From: Allosphingosinicella deserti
GTDB taxonomy: Bacteria; Pseudomonadota; Alphaproteobacteria; Sphingomonadales; Sphingomonadaceae
Length of the DNA: 64,000 bases
NCBI RefSeq assembly: GCF_003012735.1
Contig: NZ_PXYI01000008.1
Coordinates: 1 to 64,000, forward strand
Direction: 5' to 3'
In this document: piece by piece, positions 9,032-20,203 of the stretch
How positions within the stretch are numbered: position 1 is the first letter of the stretch
How the letters are laid out: the number at the start of each line of letters is the position of its first letter
Notes under the pieces: model-generated
What the model was told of the DNA's origin: nothing
Database searches by the model: none
Seen by the model: the letters and a program-made list of their open reading frames with translations, nothing else
Program-made: the position numbers and the translations under genes

Positions 9032-9433
9032 ATGAAGGGTTATTGCGACAACATCGAAGAGGTCACGGTTGCGAACGAGGATTTCCGCCGGGTGCTCTAC
9101 ACCGGCAAGAATCTCCAGCTGGTGCTGATGACGCTGAAGCCTGGCGAGGAGATCGGCGAGGAGGTTCACGAGGACCGCGACCAGTTCTTTCGCGTCGAGG
9201 AAGGCGAGGGGACCGTCTACATTGACGGCGCGCCGAACAAGGTGCGGGACGATTTCGCGGTGATCGTGCCGGCCGGCGCGCGGCACAACGTCGTCAACGA
9301 CGGCAGCGCGCCGCTTCGGCTCTACACGCTTTATGGCCCGCCCGAGCACAAGGACAAGGTCGTCCACAAGACCAAGGAACAGGCCGATCGCGACCACGAG
9401 AATGACGAGTGGACGGGCGAGACGACGGAGTGA
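9032..9433 (+). CDS. Single-domain cupin protein
   Basis: A 133-residue small β-barrel protein. Cupin motif 1 appears as PGEEIGEEVHEDRDQFF followed by EGEGTVYIDG, and motif 2 as VIVPAGARHNVVNDG. Candidate metal ligands are the His in EVHED, the Gln/Glu of the DQFF segment and the His in ARHN. The C-terminus is charged and disordered-looking. An AAGGGAGCGA stretch before the ATG acts as ribosome-binding site. Function is not predictable (isomerase, sugar binding or dioxygenase-like). It follows a MerR/TipAS regulator gene in the same direction. Confidence 0.85.
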   Translation: MKGYCDNIEEVTVANEDFRRVLYTGKNLQLVLMTLKPGEEIGEEVHEDRDQFFRVEEGEGTVYIDGAPNKVRDDFAVIVPAGARHNVVNDGSAPLRLYTLYGPPEHKDKVVHKTKEQADRDHENDEWTGETTE

Positions 9434-9501
9434 AATGATCCGCCGCCGTGTGCCGGCTTCGGGCATTTTGCCGATACGCTAATCCAGGCTCAGGTTCTTC
9501 G

Positions 9502-9897
9502 ATGAGCGACGCTGCGGACCTCACCTACGAACGGCTCAATCAGGTGCACGGCGTCGTTTCGAAGATCAGGCGCGACATCGTCTCGGTACGGCAACGTCTT
9601 TCATCGGTTGAGCGATATCAGGCCGTTCAATCGGGTGTTATCGCCCAGCAACGGTCCGAGCTCGGTGATATGCGCACCGACATTGCGCGCATCGAGCGGC
9701 GCCGCGATCCCTTGGGGTGTAAGCCGGAGCAACCGCGGAGCGCCAAATCCGATTCCTGCTCAAGGGCTTGCAAACATCGCCCGTTGACCCATCTGGGACT
9801 CGCGGTTATAGGCCGCCTCGCCCGGGGCCGGTGGTGGTTCTTTTCACAAGACCCAGATGCCGTGTCGAGACGGGCGCCAGAGCTTGAACATTGCTGA
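9502..9897 (+). CDS. Small coiled-coil protein with anomalous C-terminal extension (possibly frameshifted)
   Basis: An open frame of 131 residues. Residues 1-70 (from [17 protein letters not shown] to RIERRRD) look like a genuine amphipathic coiled coil, similar in style to short 65-80-residue alphaproteobacterial proteins. The rest is Cys/Arg/Trp-rich, has no coiled-coil character, and runs through the strong promoter of the ribosomal operon (9784-9812). A shift of frame near 9700-9715 would end the protein at a TAA at 9720. I therefore suspect a decayed or frameshifted gene whose natural end is close to 9720. No function assigned. Confidence 0.4.
   Translation: MSDAADLTYERLNQVHGVVSKIRRDIVSVRQRLSSVERYQAVQSGVIAQQRSELGDMRTDIARIERRRDPLGCKPEQPRSAKSDSCSRACKHRPLTHLGLAVIGRLARGRWWFFSQDPDAVSRRAPELEHC
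9784..9812 (+). promoter_or_regulatory. Strong sigma70-type promoter of the str operon
   Basis: TTGACC (9784-9789) and TATAGG (9807-9812) are separated by exactly 17 nt. This is the best consensus-like promoter I saw in the window, and it fits alphaproteobacterial housekeeping promoters. Transcription should start near 9819, giving a leader of ~165 nt before rpsL. Confidence 0.8.
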
Positions 9898-9911
9898 TGC
9901 GACGCAAGGGC

Positions 9912-9940
9912 CAGGGGGCCGATCGGCCGCCCTGTTTTTT
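9912..9940 (+). terminator. Intrinsic-terminator-like hairpin in the rpsL leader
   Basis: CAGGGGGCC and GGCCGCCCTG pair around a GATC loop (one bulged base), followed directly by TTTTTT (9935-9940). It lies downstream of the promoter at 9784-9812 and 44 nt before the rpsL ATG. It could attenuate the whole ribosomal operon or terminate read-through from upstream. A second small hairpin (GCGCA-TTT-TGCGC, 9941-9953) follows immediately. Confidence 0.65.
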
Positions 9941-9983
9941 GCGCATTTTGCGCCTCAGTAAAGTAACTAAGGTGAAGGGCTTC

Positions 9984-10355
9984 ATGCCAACGATCAATCA
10001 GCTGATCCGCAAGGGTCGCGAGCCGCAGAAGGCGAAATCCAAGGTTCCCGCGATGGAGCAGAATCCGCAGAAGCGCGGCGTTTGCACTCGCGTCTACACG
10101 ACGACCCCGAAGAAGCCGAACTCGGCGCTGCGCAAGGTCGCCAAGGTTCGCCTGACGAACCAGCGCGAAGTGATCAGCTACATTCCCGGCGAGGGCCACA
10201 ACCTTCAGGAGCACTCGGTGGTCCTGATCCGCGGCGGCCGCGTCCGCGACCTTCCGGGTGTCCGTTACCACGTCCTGCGCGGCGTGCTCGACACCCAGGG
10301 CGTCAAGGACCGTCGCCAGTCCCGTTCGAAGTACGGCGCCAAGCGTCCGAAGTAA
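9984..10355 (+). CDS. rpsL: 30S ribosomal protein S12
   Basis: A 123-residue decoding-centre protein of the small subunit, full length, from [13 protein letters not shown] to SKYGAKRPK. The ATG at 9984 matches the family start; an in-frame upstream extension is not coding. The conserved [10 protein letters not shown] loop includes Lys43 (wild-type for streptomycin sensitivity). At the other streptomycin hot spot, GGRVRDLPG, position 88 is Arg (codon 10245-10247), where E. coli has Lys88. This substitution is known to give streptomycin resistance in several bacteria. It is the first gene of the str operon. Confidence 0.98.
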   Translation: MPTINQLIRKGREPQKAKSKVPAMEQNPQKRGVCTRVYTTTPKKPNSALRKVAKVRLTNQREVISYIPGEGHNLQEHSVVLIRGGRVRDLPGVRYHVLRGVLDTQGVKDRRQSRSKYGAKRPK

Positions 10356-10388
10356 GCCATACGGCTGAAGTCAAGAAGGGTTTAAGAA

Positions 10389-10859
10389 ATGTCCCGTCGT
10401 CGTCGCCCAGAGAAGCGCGAAATCCTGCCCGATCCGAAGTTCGGAGACGTGGTGCTGTCCAAGTTCATGAACTCCGTCATGCTCGACGGCAAGAAGTCGG
10501 TGGCCGAAGGCATCGTCTATGGCGCGCTCGACACCGTCGAGACCCGCGCCAAGCGCGATCCGATCGGCGTGTTTCATGACGCGCTCAACAACGTCAAGCC
10601 GGGCATCGAAGTCCGCAGCCGCCGCGTCGGCGGTGCGACCTATCAGGTGCCGGTCGAAGTCCGCACCGAGCGTGCCCAGGCACTTGCCATCCGCTGGCTG
10701 ATCTCCTCGGCGCGTGCCCGCAGCGAGAACACGATGGCGGCCCGCCTGTCGGGCGAACTGCTCGATGCCGCCAACAATCGCGGCAATGCGGTCAAGAAGC
10801 GCGAGGACACGCATCGGATGGCCGAAGCCAACCGCGCCTTCTCGCATTATCGCTGGTAA
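10389..10859 (+). CDS. rpsG: 30S ribosomal protein S7
   Basis: A 156-residue primary 16S rRNA-binding protein that nucleates 30S head assembly, full length ([20 protein letters not shown] to AFSHYRW). It sits 33 nt downstream of rpsL and 59 nt upstream of fusA. In E. coli, S7 represses translation of this operon; whether that holds here cannot be seen from the short intercistronic region. Confidence 0.98.
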   Translation: MSRRRRPEKREILPDPKFGDVVLSKFMNSVMLDGKKSVAEGIVYGALDTVETRAKRDPIGVFHDALNNVKPGIEVRSRRVGGATYQVPVEVRTERAQALAIRWLISSARARSENTMAARLSGELLDAANNRGNAVKKREDTHRMAEANRAFSHYRW

Positions 10860-10918
10860 TCCCTATATCGTTGGAAGCGGAGCCCAGGCGCTCCCTTCCG
10901 ACATTGGAGTTTAAGATC

Positions 10919-12991
<2,073 letters not shown>

Positions 12992-13036
12992 GCTGCCTGA
13001 ACGGTTGAAATTGGATAGAAACGAGGATTAGGCAAA

Positions 13037-14227
13037 ATGGCGAAAGCTAAGTTCGAGCGGACGAAACCGCACTGCAACATCGGCACCATCGGTCACGTCG
13101 ACCACGGCAAGACCTCGCTGACCGCGGCGATCACCAAGGTCCTCGCCGAAACCGGCGGCGCGACGTTCACCAGCTACGACAACATCGACAAGGCGCCGGA
13201 AGAGCGTGAGCGCGGCATCACCATCTCGACCGCGCACGTCGAGTACGAGACGGAAGCGCGCCACTATGCGCACGTCGATTGCCCGGGCCACGCCGATTAT
13301 GTGAAGAACATGATCACCGGCGCCGCGCAGATGGACGGCGGCATCCTGGTGGTGTCGGCTGCCGACGGCCCGATGCCGCAGACTCGCGAGCACATCCTGC
13401 TCGCCCGTCAGGTCGGCGTTCCGGCGCTCGTCGTGTTCATGAACAAGGTCGATCAGGTCGACGACGAGGAGCTTCTCGAGCTCGTCGAGCTCGAGATCCG
13501 CGAGCTGCTGTCGTCCTACGACTTCCCGGGCGACGACATTCCGATCGTCAAGGGTTCGGCGCTTGCCGCTCTCGAGGATTCGGACCGCAAGATCGGCCAC
13601 GACGCCATCCTGGAGCTGATGAAGGCTGTCGACAGCTACATTCCGCAGCCGGAGCGTCCGCTCGACCGTCCGTTCCTGATGCCGATCGAGGACGTGTTCT
13701 CGATCTCGGGTCGCGGCACCGTCGTCACCGGCCGCGTCGAGACCGGCATCGTCAAGGTTGGCGAGGAAGTCGAGATCGTCGGCATCAAGGACACCCGCAA
13801 GACCGTCGTCACCGGCGTCGAAATGTTCCGCAAGCTGCTCGATCAGGGCCAGGCCGGCGACAACATCGGTGCGCTGATCCGCGGCGTCGGTCGTGAGGAA
13901 GTCGAGCGCGGCCAGGTTCTCTGCAAGCCGGGCTCGATCCGTCCGCACACCGACTTCCAGGCGGAAGTCTATGTCCTCTCGAAGGACGAAGGCGGCCGTC
14001 ACACGCCGTTCTTCGCCAACTACCGTCCGCAATTCTACTTCCGCACGACCGACGTGACGGGCGAAGTGGTTCTGCCGGAAGGCACCGAGATGGTGATGCC
14101 GGGCGACAACGTGCAGATCGGCGTGAAGCTCATTGCTCCGATCGCGATGGATCAGGGCCTGCGCTTCGCGATCCGCGAAGGCGGCCGGACCGTCGGCGCA
14201 GGGGTTGTCGCCGAGATCACGAAGTAA
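13037..14227 (+). CDS. tuf: Translation elongation factor Tu
   Basis: A 396-residue GTPase that delivers aminoacyl-tRNA to the ribosome. The P-loop GHVDHGKT is at residues 19-26, and DCPGHADY and [10 protein letters not shown] are present. Start and length are canonical ([20 protein letters not shown]...). It is the last gene of the classical str set, followed by a hairpin and a ~145-nt structured gap before rpsJ. Many proteobacteria carry a second tuf copy elsewhere; none is in this window. Confidence 0.98.
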   Translation: MAKAKFERTKPHCNIGTIGHVDHGKTSLTAAITKVLAETGGATFTSYDNIDKAPEERERGITISTAHVEYETEARHYAHVDCPGHADYVKNMITGAAQMDGGILVVSAADGPMPQTREHILLARQVGVPALVVFMNKVDQVDDEELLELVELEIRELLSSYDFPGDDIPIVKGSALAALEDSDRKIGHDAILELMKAVDSYIPQPERPLDRPFLMPIEDVFSISGRGTVVTGRVETGIVKVGEEVEIVGIKDTRKTVVTGVEMFRKLLDQGQAGDNIGALIRGVGREEVERGQVLCKPGSIRPHTDFQAEVYVLSKDEGGRHTPFFANYRPQFYFRTTDVTGEVVLPEGTEMVMPGDNVQIGVKLIAPIAMDQGLRFAIREGGRTVGAGVVAEITK

Positions 14228-14239
14228 TATAGGGCTGCA

Positions 14240-14268
14240 GCCGCCCGGATCTCCGTGATTCGGGCGGC
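14240..14268 (+). terminator. Hairpin after tuf, without U-tract
   Basis: GCCGCCCG and CGGGCGGC form a perfect 8-bp stem, extendable by a G-T and an A-T pair, 12 nt after the tuf stop. No T run follows, so it is more likely an mRNA-processing or stability element, or a weak terminator, at the str/S10 operon border. Confidence 0.5.
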
Positions 14269-14292
14269 TCGCCTCGAAGAAAAGTTTGGCCG

Positions 14293-14348
14293 CACCGGGG
14301 CCGTGAGGCTCCGGTGAAGCCGTGTTTTGAATGCCCCCGCATGGGGGC
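14293..14348 (+). promoter_or_regulatory. Two tandem hairpins in the rpsJ (S10) leader
   Basis: Hairpin 1 (14293-14316) pairs CACCGGGGCC with GGCTCCGGTG over a GTGA (GNRA-type) tetraloop and is followed closely by TTTT (14324-14327). Hairpin 2 (14333-14348) pairs GCCCCC with GGGGGC over GCAT and ends 24 nt before the rpsJ start. In E. coli the equivalent leader carries L4-mediated control of the S10 operon; a regulatory role here is an inference. Confidence 0.5.
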
Positions 14349-14372
14349 TGGCTCTTTCGCATCGGTATGGAC

Positions 14373-14684
<312 letters not shown>

Positions 14685-14774
14685 AGGGCTGACGCGGTGT
14701 CGAGAATCGGCGCCACGGGATTTGCGCTGCGCGGCCTCGGGGCAGGCGCGGCAGGGGCTTTCTGAAGAGGCCCG

Positions 14775-14823
14775 CACAAAGTAAGAACTTTGTGGGAATT
14801 GGGATACCGCACGGCTTGCCGTG
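14775..14823 (+). promoter_or_regulatory. Paired small hairpins in the rpsJ-rplC gap
   Basis: Hairpin A (14775-14794) is CACAAAGT-AAGA-ACTTTGTG, a perfect 8-bp stem. Hairpin B (14810-14823) is CACGGC-TT-GCCGTG, a perfect 6-bp palindrome. They directly precede a terminator-like structure and probably form part of the same structured RNA leader. Confidence 0.5.
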
Positions 14824-14826
14824 GTC

Positions 14827-14884
14827 TGCGTCCCCCGCATCTCCGTTTCGGCGGGGAATGGCCCAAGCGGGGCACGCATTTTTT
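14827..14884 (+). terminator. Terminator-like hairpin with alternative pairing inside the S10 operon
   Basis: TGCGT-c-CCCCGC (14827-14838) pairs with GCGGGG-c-ACGCA (14867-14878), 11 of 12 positions, and is followed at once by TTTTTT (14879-14884). The same CCCCGC can instead pair with a nearer GCGGGG at 14851-14856. The two structures are mutually exclusive, the hallmark of an attenuator. It lies between rpsJ and rplC. Confidence 0.6.
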
Positions 14885-14896
14885 ATGGGCTGGCAC

Positions 14897-14925
14897 GCCC
14901 GCGGGAACGCTCCGTTTCCGCGGGC
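14897..14925 (+). promoter_or_regulatory. 13-bp hairpin just upstream of rplC
   Basis: GCCCGCGGGAACG and CGTTTCCGCGGGC pair over 13 bp (one G-T wobble) around a CTC loop, ending 22 nt before the rplC ATG and just upstream of its AAGGAG ribosome-binding site (14934-14939). It is a candidate translational-control or mRNA-stability element. Confidence 0.55.
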
Positions 14926-14947
14926 CTCTGTATAAGGAGTGTGGATC

Positions 14948-15679
14948 ATGCGCACTGGCGTGATCGCTAAGAAAATGGGTATGACCCGACTGTTCCAGGA
15001 AGACGGCCGCCACGTGCCGGTTACCGTCCTGGCGCTCGACAATCTTCAGGTGGTTGCTCGCAAGGAAGCCGACAACGACGGTTACGTCGCGGTCCAGCTC
15101 GGCGCCGGCACTGCCAAGGCCAAGAACCTGTCCAAGCCGGAGCGCGGCCATTTCGGCAAGGCCGAAGTGGAGCCGAAGGCCCGTCTCGCGGAATTCCGCG
15201 TTGCCGAGGATGCGCTGCTCGACGTGGGCGCGGAGATCTCCGCCGACCATTTCGCCATCGGCCAGCTGGTCGACATCCAGGGCGTCACGCAGGGCAAGGG
15301 CTTCGCGGGCGGCATGAAGCGTTGGGGCTTCGGTGGTTTGCGGGCGACTCACGGCGTCTCGGTCTCTCACCGTTCGCTCGGTTCGACCGGTCAGCGTCAG
15401 GATCCGGGTCGCGTCTTCAAGAACAAGAAGATGGCCGGCCACATGGGCGCGAAGAACCGCACCCAGCAGAACCTCGAAGTGGTCCGCACCGACGTCGAGC
15501 GCGGTCTGATCTTCGTCAAGGGCTCAGTGCCCGGCCACAAGGGTGGCTGGCTGCTGGTCAAGGACGCCGTCAAGGTCACCCGTCACGCCGACGCTCCTTA
15601 TCCGGCCGGCGTTCGCCAGGCCGCCGTCACCACCGAGGCTCCCGCTCCGGCGGCAGCCACCGAAGGCCAGGAAGGCTAA
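14948..15679 (+). CDS. rplC: 50S ribosomal protein L3
   Basis: A 243-residue protein of the large subunit, an early assembly protein near the peptidyl-transferase centre. The ATG at 14948 gives the canonical [16 protein letters not shown], 8 nt after AAGGAG. The W-finger/methylated-Gln region is present ([11 protein letters not shown]). The C-terminus extends as an Ala/Pro/Glu-rich tail ([17 protein letters not shown]) beyond the folded core. Seven genes of the S10 block follow with short gaps. Confidence 0.97.
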   Translation: MRTGVIAKKMGMTRLFQEDGRHVPVTVLALDNLQVVARKEADNDGYVAVQLGAGTAKAKNLSKPERGHFGKAEVEPKARLAEFRVAEDALLDVGAEISADHFAIGQLVDIQGVTQGKGFAGGMKRWGFGGLRATHGVSVSHRSLGSTGQRQDPGRVFKNKKMAGHMGAKNRTQQNLEVVRTDVERGLIFVKGSVPGHKGGWLLVKDAVKVTRHADAPYPAGVRQAAVTTEAPAPAAATEGQEG

Positions 15680-15682
15680 GCC

Positions 15683-16309
15683 ATGAAGGTCACAGTTCAG
15701 ACCCTCGATGCCCAGGGCAGCGGCGAAATCGAGCTCAACGATGCCGTGTTCGGCGTCGAGCCGCGCGCCGACATCCTGCACCGCGTCGTCACCTGGCAGC
15801 TCGAGAAGCGTCGCGGCACCGCCCGCGGTGCTCGCGAGCGCTCCGATGTCGCCCGCACCGGCAAGAAGTTCGGCCGCCAGAAGGGCGGCGGTACCGCCCG
15901 TCACGGCGATCGTCGCGCACCGATCTTCGTCGGCGGCGGCAAGGCCCACGGTCCCCGCGTTCGTGACTTCAATCCGTCGCTGAACAAGAAGGTCCGCGCG
16001 CTCGGCCTCAAGATGGCGCTCAGCACCAAAGCCGCTGCCGGCCAGCTGATCGTCCTCGACAGCCTGGACGTCTCGGAAGCCAAGACCAAGGCGGTCCGCG
16101 AGCAGCTCGGCAAGCTGGGCCTCGGCAAGACCGCTCTCGTCATCGACGGCGATGCGCTGAACATCGGCTTCGCCCAGGCGTCGTCGAACCTGCGCCAGAT
16201 CGATCTTCTCCCGGCGGTCGGTGCCAACGTGTACGACATTCTGAAGCATGAGACTCTGGTGCTGACCCGCGCCGCTGTCGAGAAGCTGGAGGCCCGTTTC
16301 AATGGCTAA
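15683..16309 (+). CDS. rplD: 50S ribosomal protein L4
   Basis: A 208-residue protein with the long extended loop that lines the exit tunnel ([20 protein letters not shown]-like segment near residues 60-80). In enterobacteria L4 is also the autogenous repressor of the S10 operon. It is complete and sits 3 nt after rplC. Its last 8 nt overlap rplW, so the two are translationally coupled. Confidence 0.97.
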   Translation: MKVTVQTLDAQGSGEIELNDAVFGVEPRADILHRVVTWQLEKRRGTARGARERSDVARTGKKFGRQKGGGTARHGDRRAPIFVGGGKAHGPRVRDFNPSLNKKVRALGLKMALSTKAAAGQLIVLDSLDVSEAKTKAVREQLGKLGLGKTALVIDGDALNIGFAQASSNLRQIDLLPAVGANVYDILKHETLVLTRAAVEKLEARFNG

Positions 16310-16619
16310 GGCAAAGAACGGCCAGGTCGACATCAACCATTATGATGTCGTCCTCGCGCCCCACATCACCGAGAAGTCGACCCTGCTCAGCGAGCAGAAT
16401 GCGGTCGTCTTCAAGGTCGCCCAGAGCGCGACCAAGCCGCAGATCAAGGCGGCGGTCGAGGCTCTGTTCAACCGCAAGGTGGCGAGCGTCAACACGCTGA
16501 CGCAGAAGGGCAAGACCAAGCGCTGGAAGGGTCGTCCCTACACGCGCTCGGATGTTAAGAAGGCAGTGGTGACCCTCGTCGAAGGCCAGGAGCCGATCGA
16601 CGTCACCACGAATATCTGA
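16302..16619 (+). CDS. rplW: 50S ribosomal protein L23
   Basis: A 105-residue protein at the polypeptide exit that docks SRP and trigger factor. The conserved [11 protein letters not shown] and [16 protein letters not shown] segments are present. The start lies inside the end of rplD (8-nt overlap). Length is normal. Confidence 0.97.
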   Translation: MAKAKNGQVDINHYDVVLAPHITEKSTLLSEQNAVVFKVAQSATKPQIKAAVEALFNRKVASVNTLTQKGKTKRWKGRPYTRSDVKKAVVTLVEGQEPIDVTTNI

Positions 16620-16632
16620 GGGCGCGCGAGCA

Positions 16633-17469
16633 ATGGCACTCAAGACCTATAATCCGACGACCCCCTCGCAGCGTGGCCTGATCCTCGTCGACAAGTCGGC
16701 GCTTTGGAAGGGCAAGCCGATCAAGGCGCTTACCGAAGGCAAGCGCAAGACCGGTGGACGCAACAACAAGGGCCATGTGACCTCGCGCGGTATCGCCGGC
16801 GGCCACAAGCAGCGTTACCGCTACATCGATTTCAAGCGCCGCAAGTGGGACGTTCCCGCGACCGTCGAGCGCCTGGAATATGATCCCAACCGCACCGCGT
16901 TCATCGCGCTGGTGAAGTATGAGGACGGCGAGCAGGCCTACATCATCGCTCCGCAGCGTCTGGCACCGGGCGACGTCGTCGTCGCCGGCCGCCGCACCGA
17001 TGTGAAGCCGGGCAATGCGATGGAACTGGGCTCGATCCCGGTCGGCACCATCGTCCACAATGTGGAGATGAAGCCGGGCAAGGGCGCTCAGATCGCCCGC
17101 TCCGCCGGCACCTATGTCCAGGTTGTCGGTCGTGACCGCGGCATGGTCATCGTCAGGCTCAATTCAGGCGAGCAGCGTTATATCCACGCGAACTGCATGG
17201 CGACGATCGGTGCGGTGTCGAACCCCGACAACCAGAACCAGAACTTCGGCAAGGCCGGTCGCACCCGCTGGATGGGCCGTCGACCGCTGACCCGCGGTGT
17301 CGCCAAGAACCCGGTCGACCACCCGCACGGCGGTGGTGAAGGCCGGACCTCGGGCGGCCGTCACCCGGTTACCCCGTGGGGCAAGCCGACCAAGGGTGCC
17401 CGCACCCGCAACAACAAGGCGACGGACAAGATGATCATCCGTTCGCGCCATGCTAAGAAGAAGAGGTAA
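16633..17469 (+). CDS. rplB: 50S ribosomal protein L2
   Basis: A 278-residue protein of the large subunit, required for subunit association and peptidyl transfer. The conserved [16 protein letters not shown] start and the [18 protein letters not shown] signature, which includes the functional His, are present. It ends in the usual basic tail (RSRHAKKKR). It follows rplW after 13 nt and precedes rpsS by 2 nt. Confidence 0.98.
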   Translation: MALKTYNPTTPSQRGLILVDKSALWKGKPIKALTEGKRKTGGRNNKGHVTSRGIAGGHKQRYRYIDFKRRKWDVPATVERLEYDPNRTAFIALVKYEDGEQAYIIAPQRLAPGDVVVAGRRTDVKPGNAMELGSIPVGTIVHNVEMKPGKGAQIARSAGTYVQVVGRDRGMVIVRLNSGEQRYIHANCMATIGAVSNPDNQNQNFGKAGRTRWMGRRPLTRGVAKNPVDHPHGGGEGRTSGGRHPVTPWGKPTKGARTRNNKATDKMIIRSRHAKKKR

Positions 17470-17471
17470 CA

Positions 17472-17747
17472 ATGGCCCGCTCCGTCTGGAAAGGTCCGTT
17501 CGTCGAGCTTTCTCTGCTCAAGAAGGCAGAGGCCGCGCAGGACGCCAACAGCCGTGCGCCGATCAAGACCTGGTCGCGCCGTTCGACGATCCTCCCGCAG
17601 TTCGTCGGCCTCACCTTCAACGTCTACAACGGCAAGAAATTCATTCCCGTCTCGGTGAATGAAGAGATGGTCGGGATGAAGCTCGGCGAGTTCGCTCCGA
17701 CCCGCTACTTCCCGGGCCACGCGGCCGACAAGAAGGGCAAGAGGTAA
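17472..17747 (+). CDS. rpsS: 30S ribosomal protein S19
   Basis: A 91-residue protein of the 30S head that pairs with S13. The canonical [12 protein letters not shown] start and the conserved [15 protein letters not shown] and [15 protein letters not shown] segments are visible. It starts 2 nt after the rplB stop. Confidence 0.97.
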   Translation: MARSVWKGPFVELSLLKKAEAAQDANSRAPIKTWSRRSTILPQFVGLTFNVYNGKKFIPVSVNEEMVGMKLGEFAPTRYFPGHAADKKGKR

Positions 17748-17750
17748 GCC

Positions 17751-18128
17751 ATGGGCAAGCAGGCATCCCCCCGCAAGGTCGCGGACAACGAGGCGCTCGC
17801 GGTCGGCACGACCATCCGCGGCTCCGCGCAGAAGCTGAACCTGGTTGCGGCGCTGATCCGCGGTCGCAAGGCCGAAGACGCGCTCAACATCCTGTCCTTC
17901 TCGCCCAAGGCGATGGCGGTCGAGGTTCGCAAGGTGCTCGCGTCGGCGATCGCCAATGCCGAGAACAACCACAATCTCGACGTCGATGCCCTCGTCGTCG
18001 CCGAGGCTTCGGTCGGCAAGAGCATCTCGATGAAGCGCTTCACGCCGCGTGCGCGCGGCCGTTCGAGCCGGATCATCAAACCGTTCAGCCGCGTGCGCAT
18101 CGTCGTCCGCGAGCAGCAGGAAGCGTAA
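17751..18128 (+). CDS. rplV: 50S ribosomal protein L22
   Basis: A 125-residue protein with the β-hairpin that forms part of the exit-tunnel constriction (segment [17 protein letters not shown]). The N-terminal [15 protein letters not shown] is typical of alphaproteobacteria. The spacing of 3 nt to both rpsS and rpsC shows tight operon packing. Confidence 0.97.
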   Translation: MGKQASPRKVADNEALAVGTTIRGSAQKLNLVAALIRGRKAEDALNILSFSPKAMAVEVRKVLASAIANAENNHNLDVDALVVAEASVGKSISMKRFTPRARGRSSRIIKPFSRVRIVVREQQEA

Positions 18129-18131
18129 ACC

Positions 18132-18827
18132 ATGGGTCAGAAAACCTCTCCGATCGGGCTTCGTCTTCAGATCAACCGGACCTGGGACAGCCGCTGGTAC
18201 GCCGAGGGCGCCGACTATAGCCGGCTGCTTGTCGAGGATCTGAAGATCCGCAAGTTCATCATGAAGACGCTGCCGCAGGCGGCGATCTCCAAGGTTGTGA
18301 TCGAACGTCCCGCCAAGCTCTGCCGCGTGTCCATCTATGCCGCACGCCCGGGCGTGATCATCGGCAAGAAGGGCGCCGACATCGAGAAGCTGCGCAAGCA
18401 GCTCGGTGCGATGACCAAGAGCGACGTCAGCCTGAACATCGTCGAGATCCGCAAGCCGGAGATCGATTCCAAGCTCGTCGCACAGGGCGTCGCCGATCAG
18501 CTCGAGCGCCGCATCGCCTTCCGTCGTGCGATGAAGCGCGCGGTGCAGTCCGCCCTCCGCCTCGGCGCCGAAGGCATCCGCATCACCTGCTCGGGCCGTC
18601 TCGGCGGCGCCGAGATCGCGCGGACCGAATGGTATCGCGAGGGCCGCGTGCCGCTGCACACGCTGCGCGCCAACGTCGACTATGCGGAAGCGACCGCCCA
18701 CACGGCCTATGGCGTGTGCGGCATCAAGGTCTGGATCTTCAAGGGTGAGATCCTCGGCCATGATCCCATGGCCCAGGACCGGCTGATGATGGAGGCTCAA
18801 ACCTCCGGCGTCCGCCCGGCCCGCTGA
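18132..18827 (+). CDS. rpsC: 30S ribosomal protein S3
   Basis: A 231-residue protein at the mRNA entry channel. The type-II KH motif [15 protein letters not shown] is intact, followed by the C-terminal S3 domain ([20 protein letters not shown]). It begins 3 nt after rplV. Length is normal for alphaproteobacteria. Confidence 0.97.
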   Translation: MGQKTSPIGLRLQINRTWDSRWYAEGADYSRLLVEDLKIRKFIMKTLPQAAISKVVIERPAKLCRVSIYAARPGVIIGKKGADIEKLRKQLGAMTKSDVSLNIVEIRKPEIDSKLVAQGVADQLERRIAFRRAMKRAVQSALRLGAEGIRITCSGRLGGAEIARTEWYREGRVPLHTLRANVDYAEATAHTAYGVCGIKVWIFKGEILGHDPMAQDRLMMEAQTSGVRPAR

Positions 18828-18842
18828 GTTTAGGAACGAGCA

Positions 18843-19274
18843 ATGCTGCAACCGAAACGCACCAAGTTCCGCAAGGCCTTCAAGGGCCGCATCCATGGCG
18901 ATGCCAAGGGCGGAACCGCGCTGAACTTCGGCGCCTACGGCCTCAAGGCCATGGAGCCGGAGCGGATCACCGCGCGTCAGATCGAAGCGGCCCGCCGCGC
19001 GATCACGCGTCACATCAAGCGTCAGGGTCGCCTCTGGATCCGCATCTTCCCGGATGTGCCGGTGTCGTCCAAGCCTGCCGAAGTCCGCATGGGCTCCGGT
19101 AAGGGCAGCCCGGAATTCTGGGTCGCCCGCGTCAAGCCCGGCCGTATCCTGTTCGAGCTCGACGGCGTCCCCGGTCCGCTTGCCAAGGTCGCTTTCGAGC
19201 GGGCCATGGAGAAACTGCCGATCAAGACCAAGGTCGTCGCCCGCCTTGGCGAATCCCTGGTTGAGGAAGCCTGA
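18843..19274 (+). CDS. rplP: 50S ribosomal protein L16
   Basis: A 143-residue protein that organises the A-site tRNA and binds near the 5S rRNA. The canonical [17 protein letters not shown] start and the conserved [21 protein letters not shown]-type region are present (only part quoted here as [16 protein letters not shown]). It follows rpsC after 15 nt and is 2 nt from rpmC. Confidence 0.97.
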   Translation: MLQPKRTKFRKAFKGRIHGDAKGGTALNFGAYGLKAMEPERITARQIEAARRAITRHIKRQGRLWIRIFPDVPVSSKPAEVRMGSGKGSPEFWVARVKPGRILFELDGVPGPLAKVAFERAMEKLPIKTKVVARLGESLVEEA

Positions 19275-19276
19275 TC

Positions 19277-19480
19277 ATGGCCGACGAACTGAAGACCCGT
19301 ACCGACGACCAGCTCAACGAGCAGATGGGCGAGCTGAAGCGCGAGCAGTTCAACCTGCGCTTCCAGGCTGCCACCAACCAGCTCGAGAAGCCGTCGCGGA
19401 TCCGTGAAGTGCGCCGCACCATTGCGCGCATCAAAACGCTGCAGAGCGAGCGCAGCCGCGCCGCTCAGACCAAGGCCTAA
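19277..19480 (+). CDS. rpmC: 50S ribosomal protein L29
   Basis: A 67-residue two-helix protein at the exit tunnel, contacting L23 and trigger factor. The conserved [11 protein letters not shown] and [10 protein letters not shown] segments identify it. Downstream spacing to rpsQ is 12 nt. Confidence 0.96.
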   Translation: MADELKTRTDDQLNEQMGELKREQFNLRFQAATNQLEKPSRIREVRRTIARIKTLQSERSRAAQTKA

Positions 19481-19492
19481 GGAGTAGATAGA

Positions 19493-19762
19493 ATGCCGAA
19501 GCGCGTTCTCACCGGCAGGATCGTGTCGGACAAGACCGACAAGACCGTGGTGGTCCTGGTCGAGCGGCGGGTGAAGCACCCGCTCTACGGCAAGATCATC
19601 AAGCTGTCGAAGAAGTACCATGCCCATGACGAAGCCAACGAGTTTCGCGAGGGCGAGACCGTCCGCATCGAAGAGACGCGGCCGATTTCGAAGCTGAAGA
19701 CCTGGCGCGTCATGGATCGCGTGGATACCCACGCGACGCCGCAGAAGGCCGATATCGCCTGA
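19493..19762 (+). CDS. rpsQ: 30S ribosomal protein S17
   Basis: An 89-residue OB-fold protein that binds 16S rRNA early in assembly. The conserved [20 protein letters not shown] and [14 protein letters not shown] segments are present. It is followed by a 68-nt gap before rplN without an obvious hairpin or promoter. Confidence 0.97.
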   Translation: MPKRVLTGRIVSDKTDKTVVVLVERRVKHPLYGKIIKLSKKYHAHDEANEFREGETVRIEETRPISKLKTWRVMDRVDTHATPQKADIA

Positions 19763-19830
19763 GGCTTCGGCCTCACGTTGAAACTGATCGCCGGACTCGT
19801 TCCGGTTGAAGTGAAAGAAGGAATGGATCG

Positions 19831-20199
19831 ATGATCCAGATGCAGTCGAACCTCGACGTCGCCGACAACTCTGGCGCCAAGCGCGTCCAGTGTATCAAGG
19901 TGCTCGGGGGCTCGAAGCGCCGCTTCGCCGGCGTAGGCGACGTCATCGTCGTCTCGGTGAAGGAAGCCGCCCCCCGTGGCCGCGTGAAGAAGGGCGACGT
20001 CCACAAGGCCGTCATCGTCCGCACCGCCAAGGACATCCACCGTGCCGACGGATCGACCATCCGGTTCGATTCCAACGCCGCTGTGCTCGTCAACAACAAC
20101 CAGGAGCCGATCGGGACCCGTATCTTCGGCCCGGTGGTTCGTGAGCTGCGCGCGAAGAAGCACATGAAGATCATCAGCCTGGCGCCGGAGGTCCTGTAA
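19831..20199 (+). CDS. rplN: 50S ribosomal protein L14
   Basis: A 122-residue protein at the subunit interface. It has the canonical [19 protein letters not shown] start and the conserved [17 protein letters not shown] segment. It is the first gene of the classical spc operon, here continuous with S10. AAGAAGGA acts as ribosome-binding site. Confidence 0.97.
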   Translation: MIQMQSNLDVADNSGAKRVQCIKVLGGSKRRFAGVGDVIVVSVKEAAPRGRVKKGDVHKAVIVRTAKDIHRADGSTIRFDSNAAVLVNNNQEPIGTRIFGPVVRELRAKKHMKIISLAPEVL

Positions 20200-20203
20200 C
20201 ATC

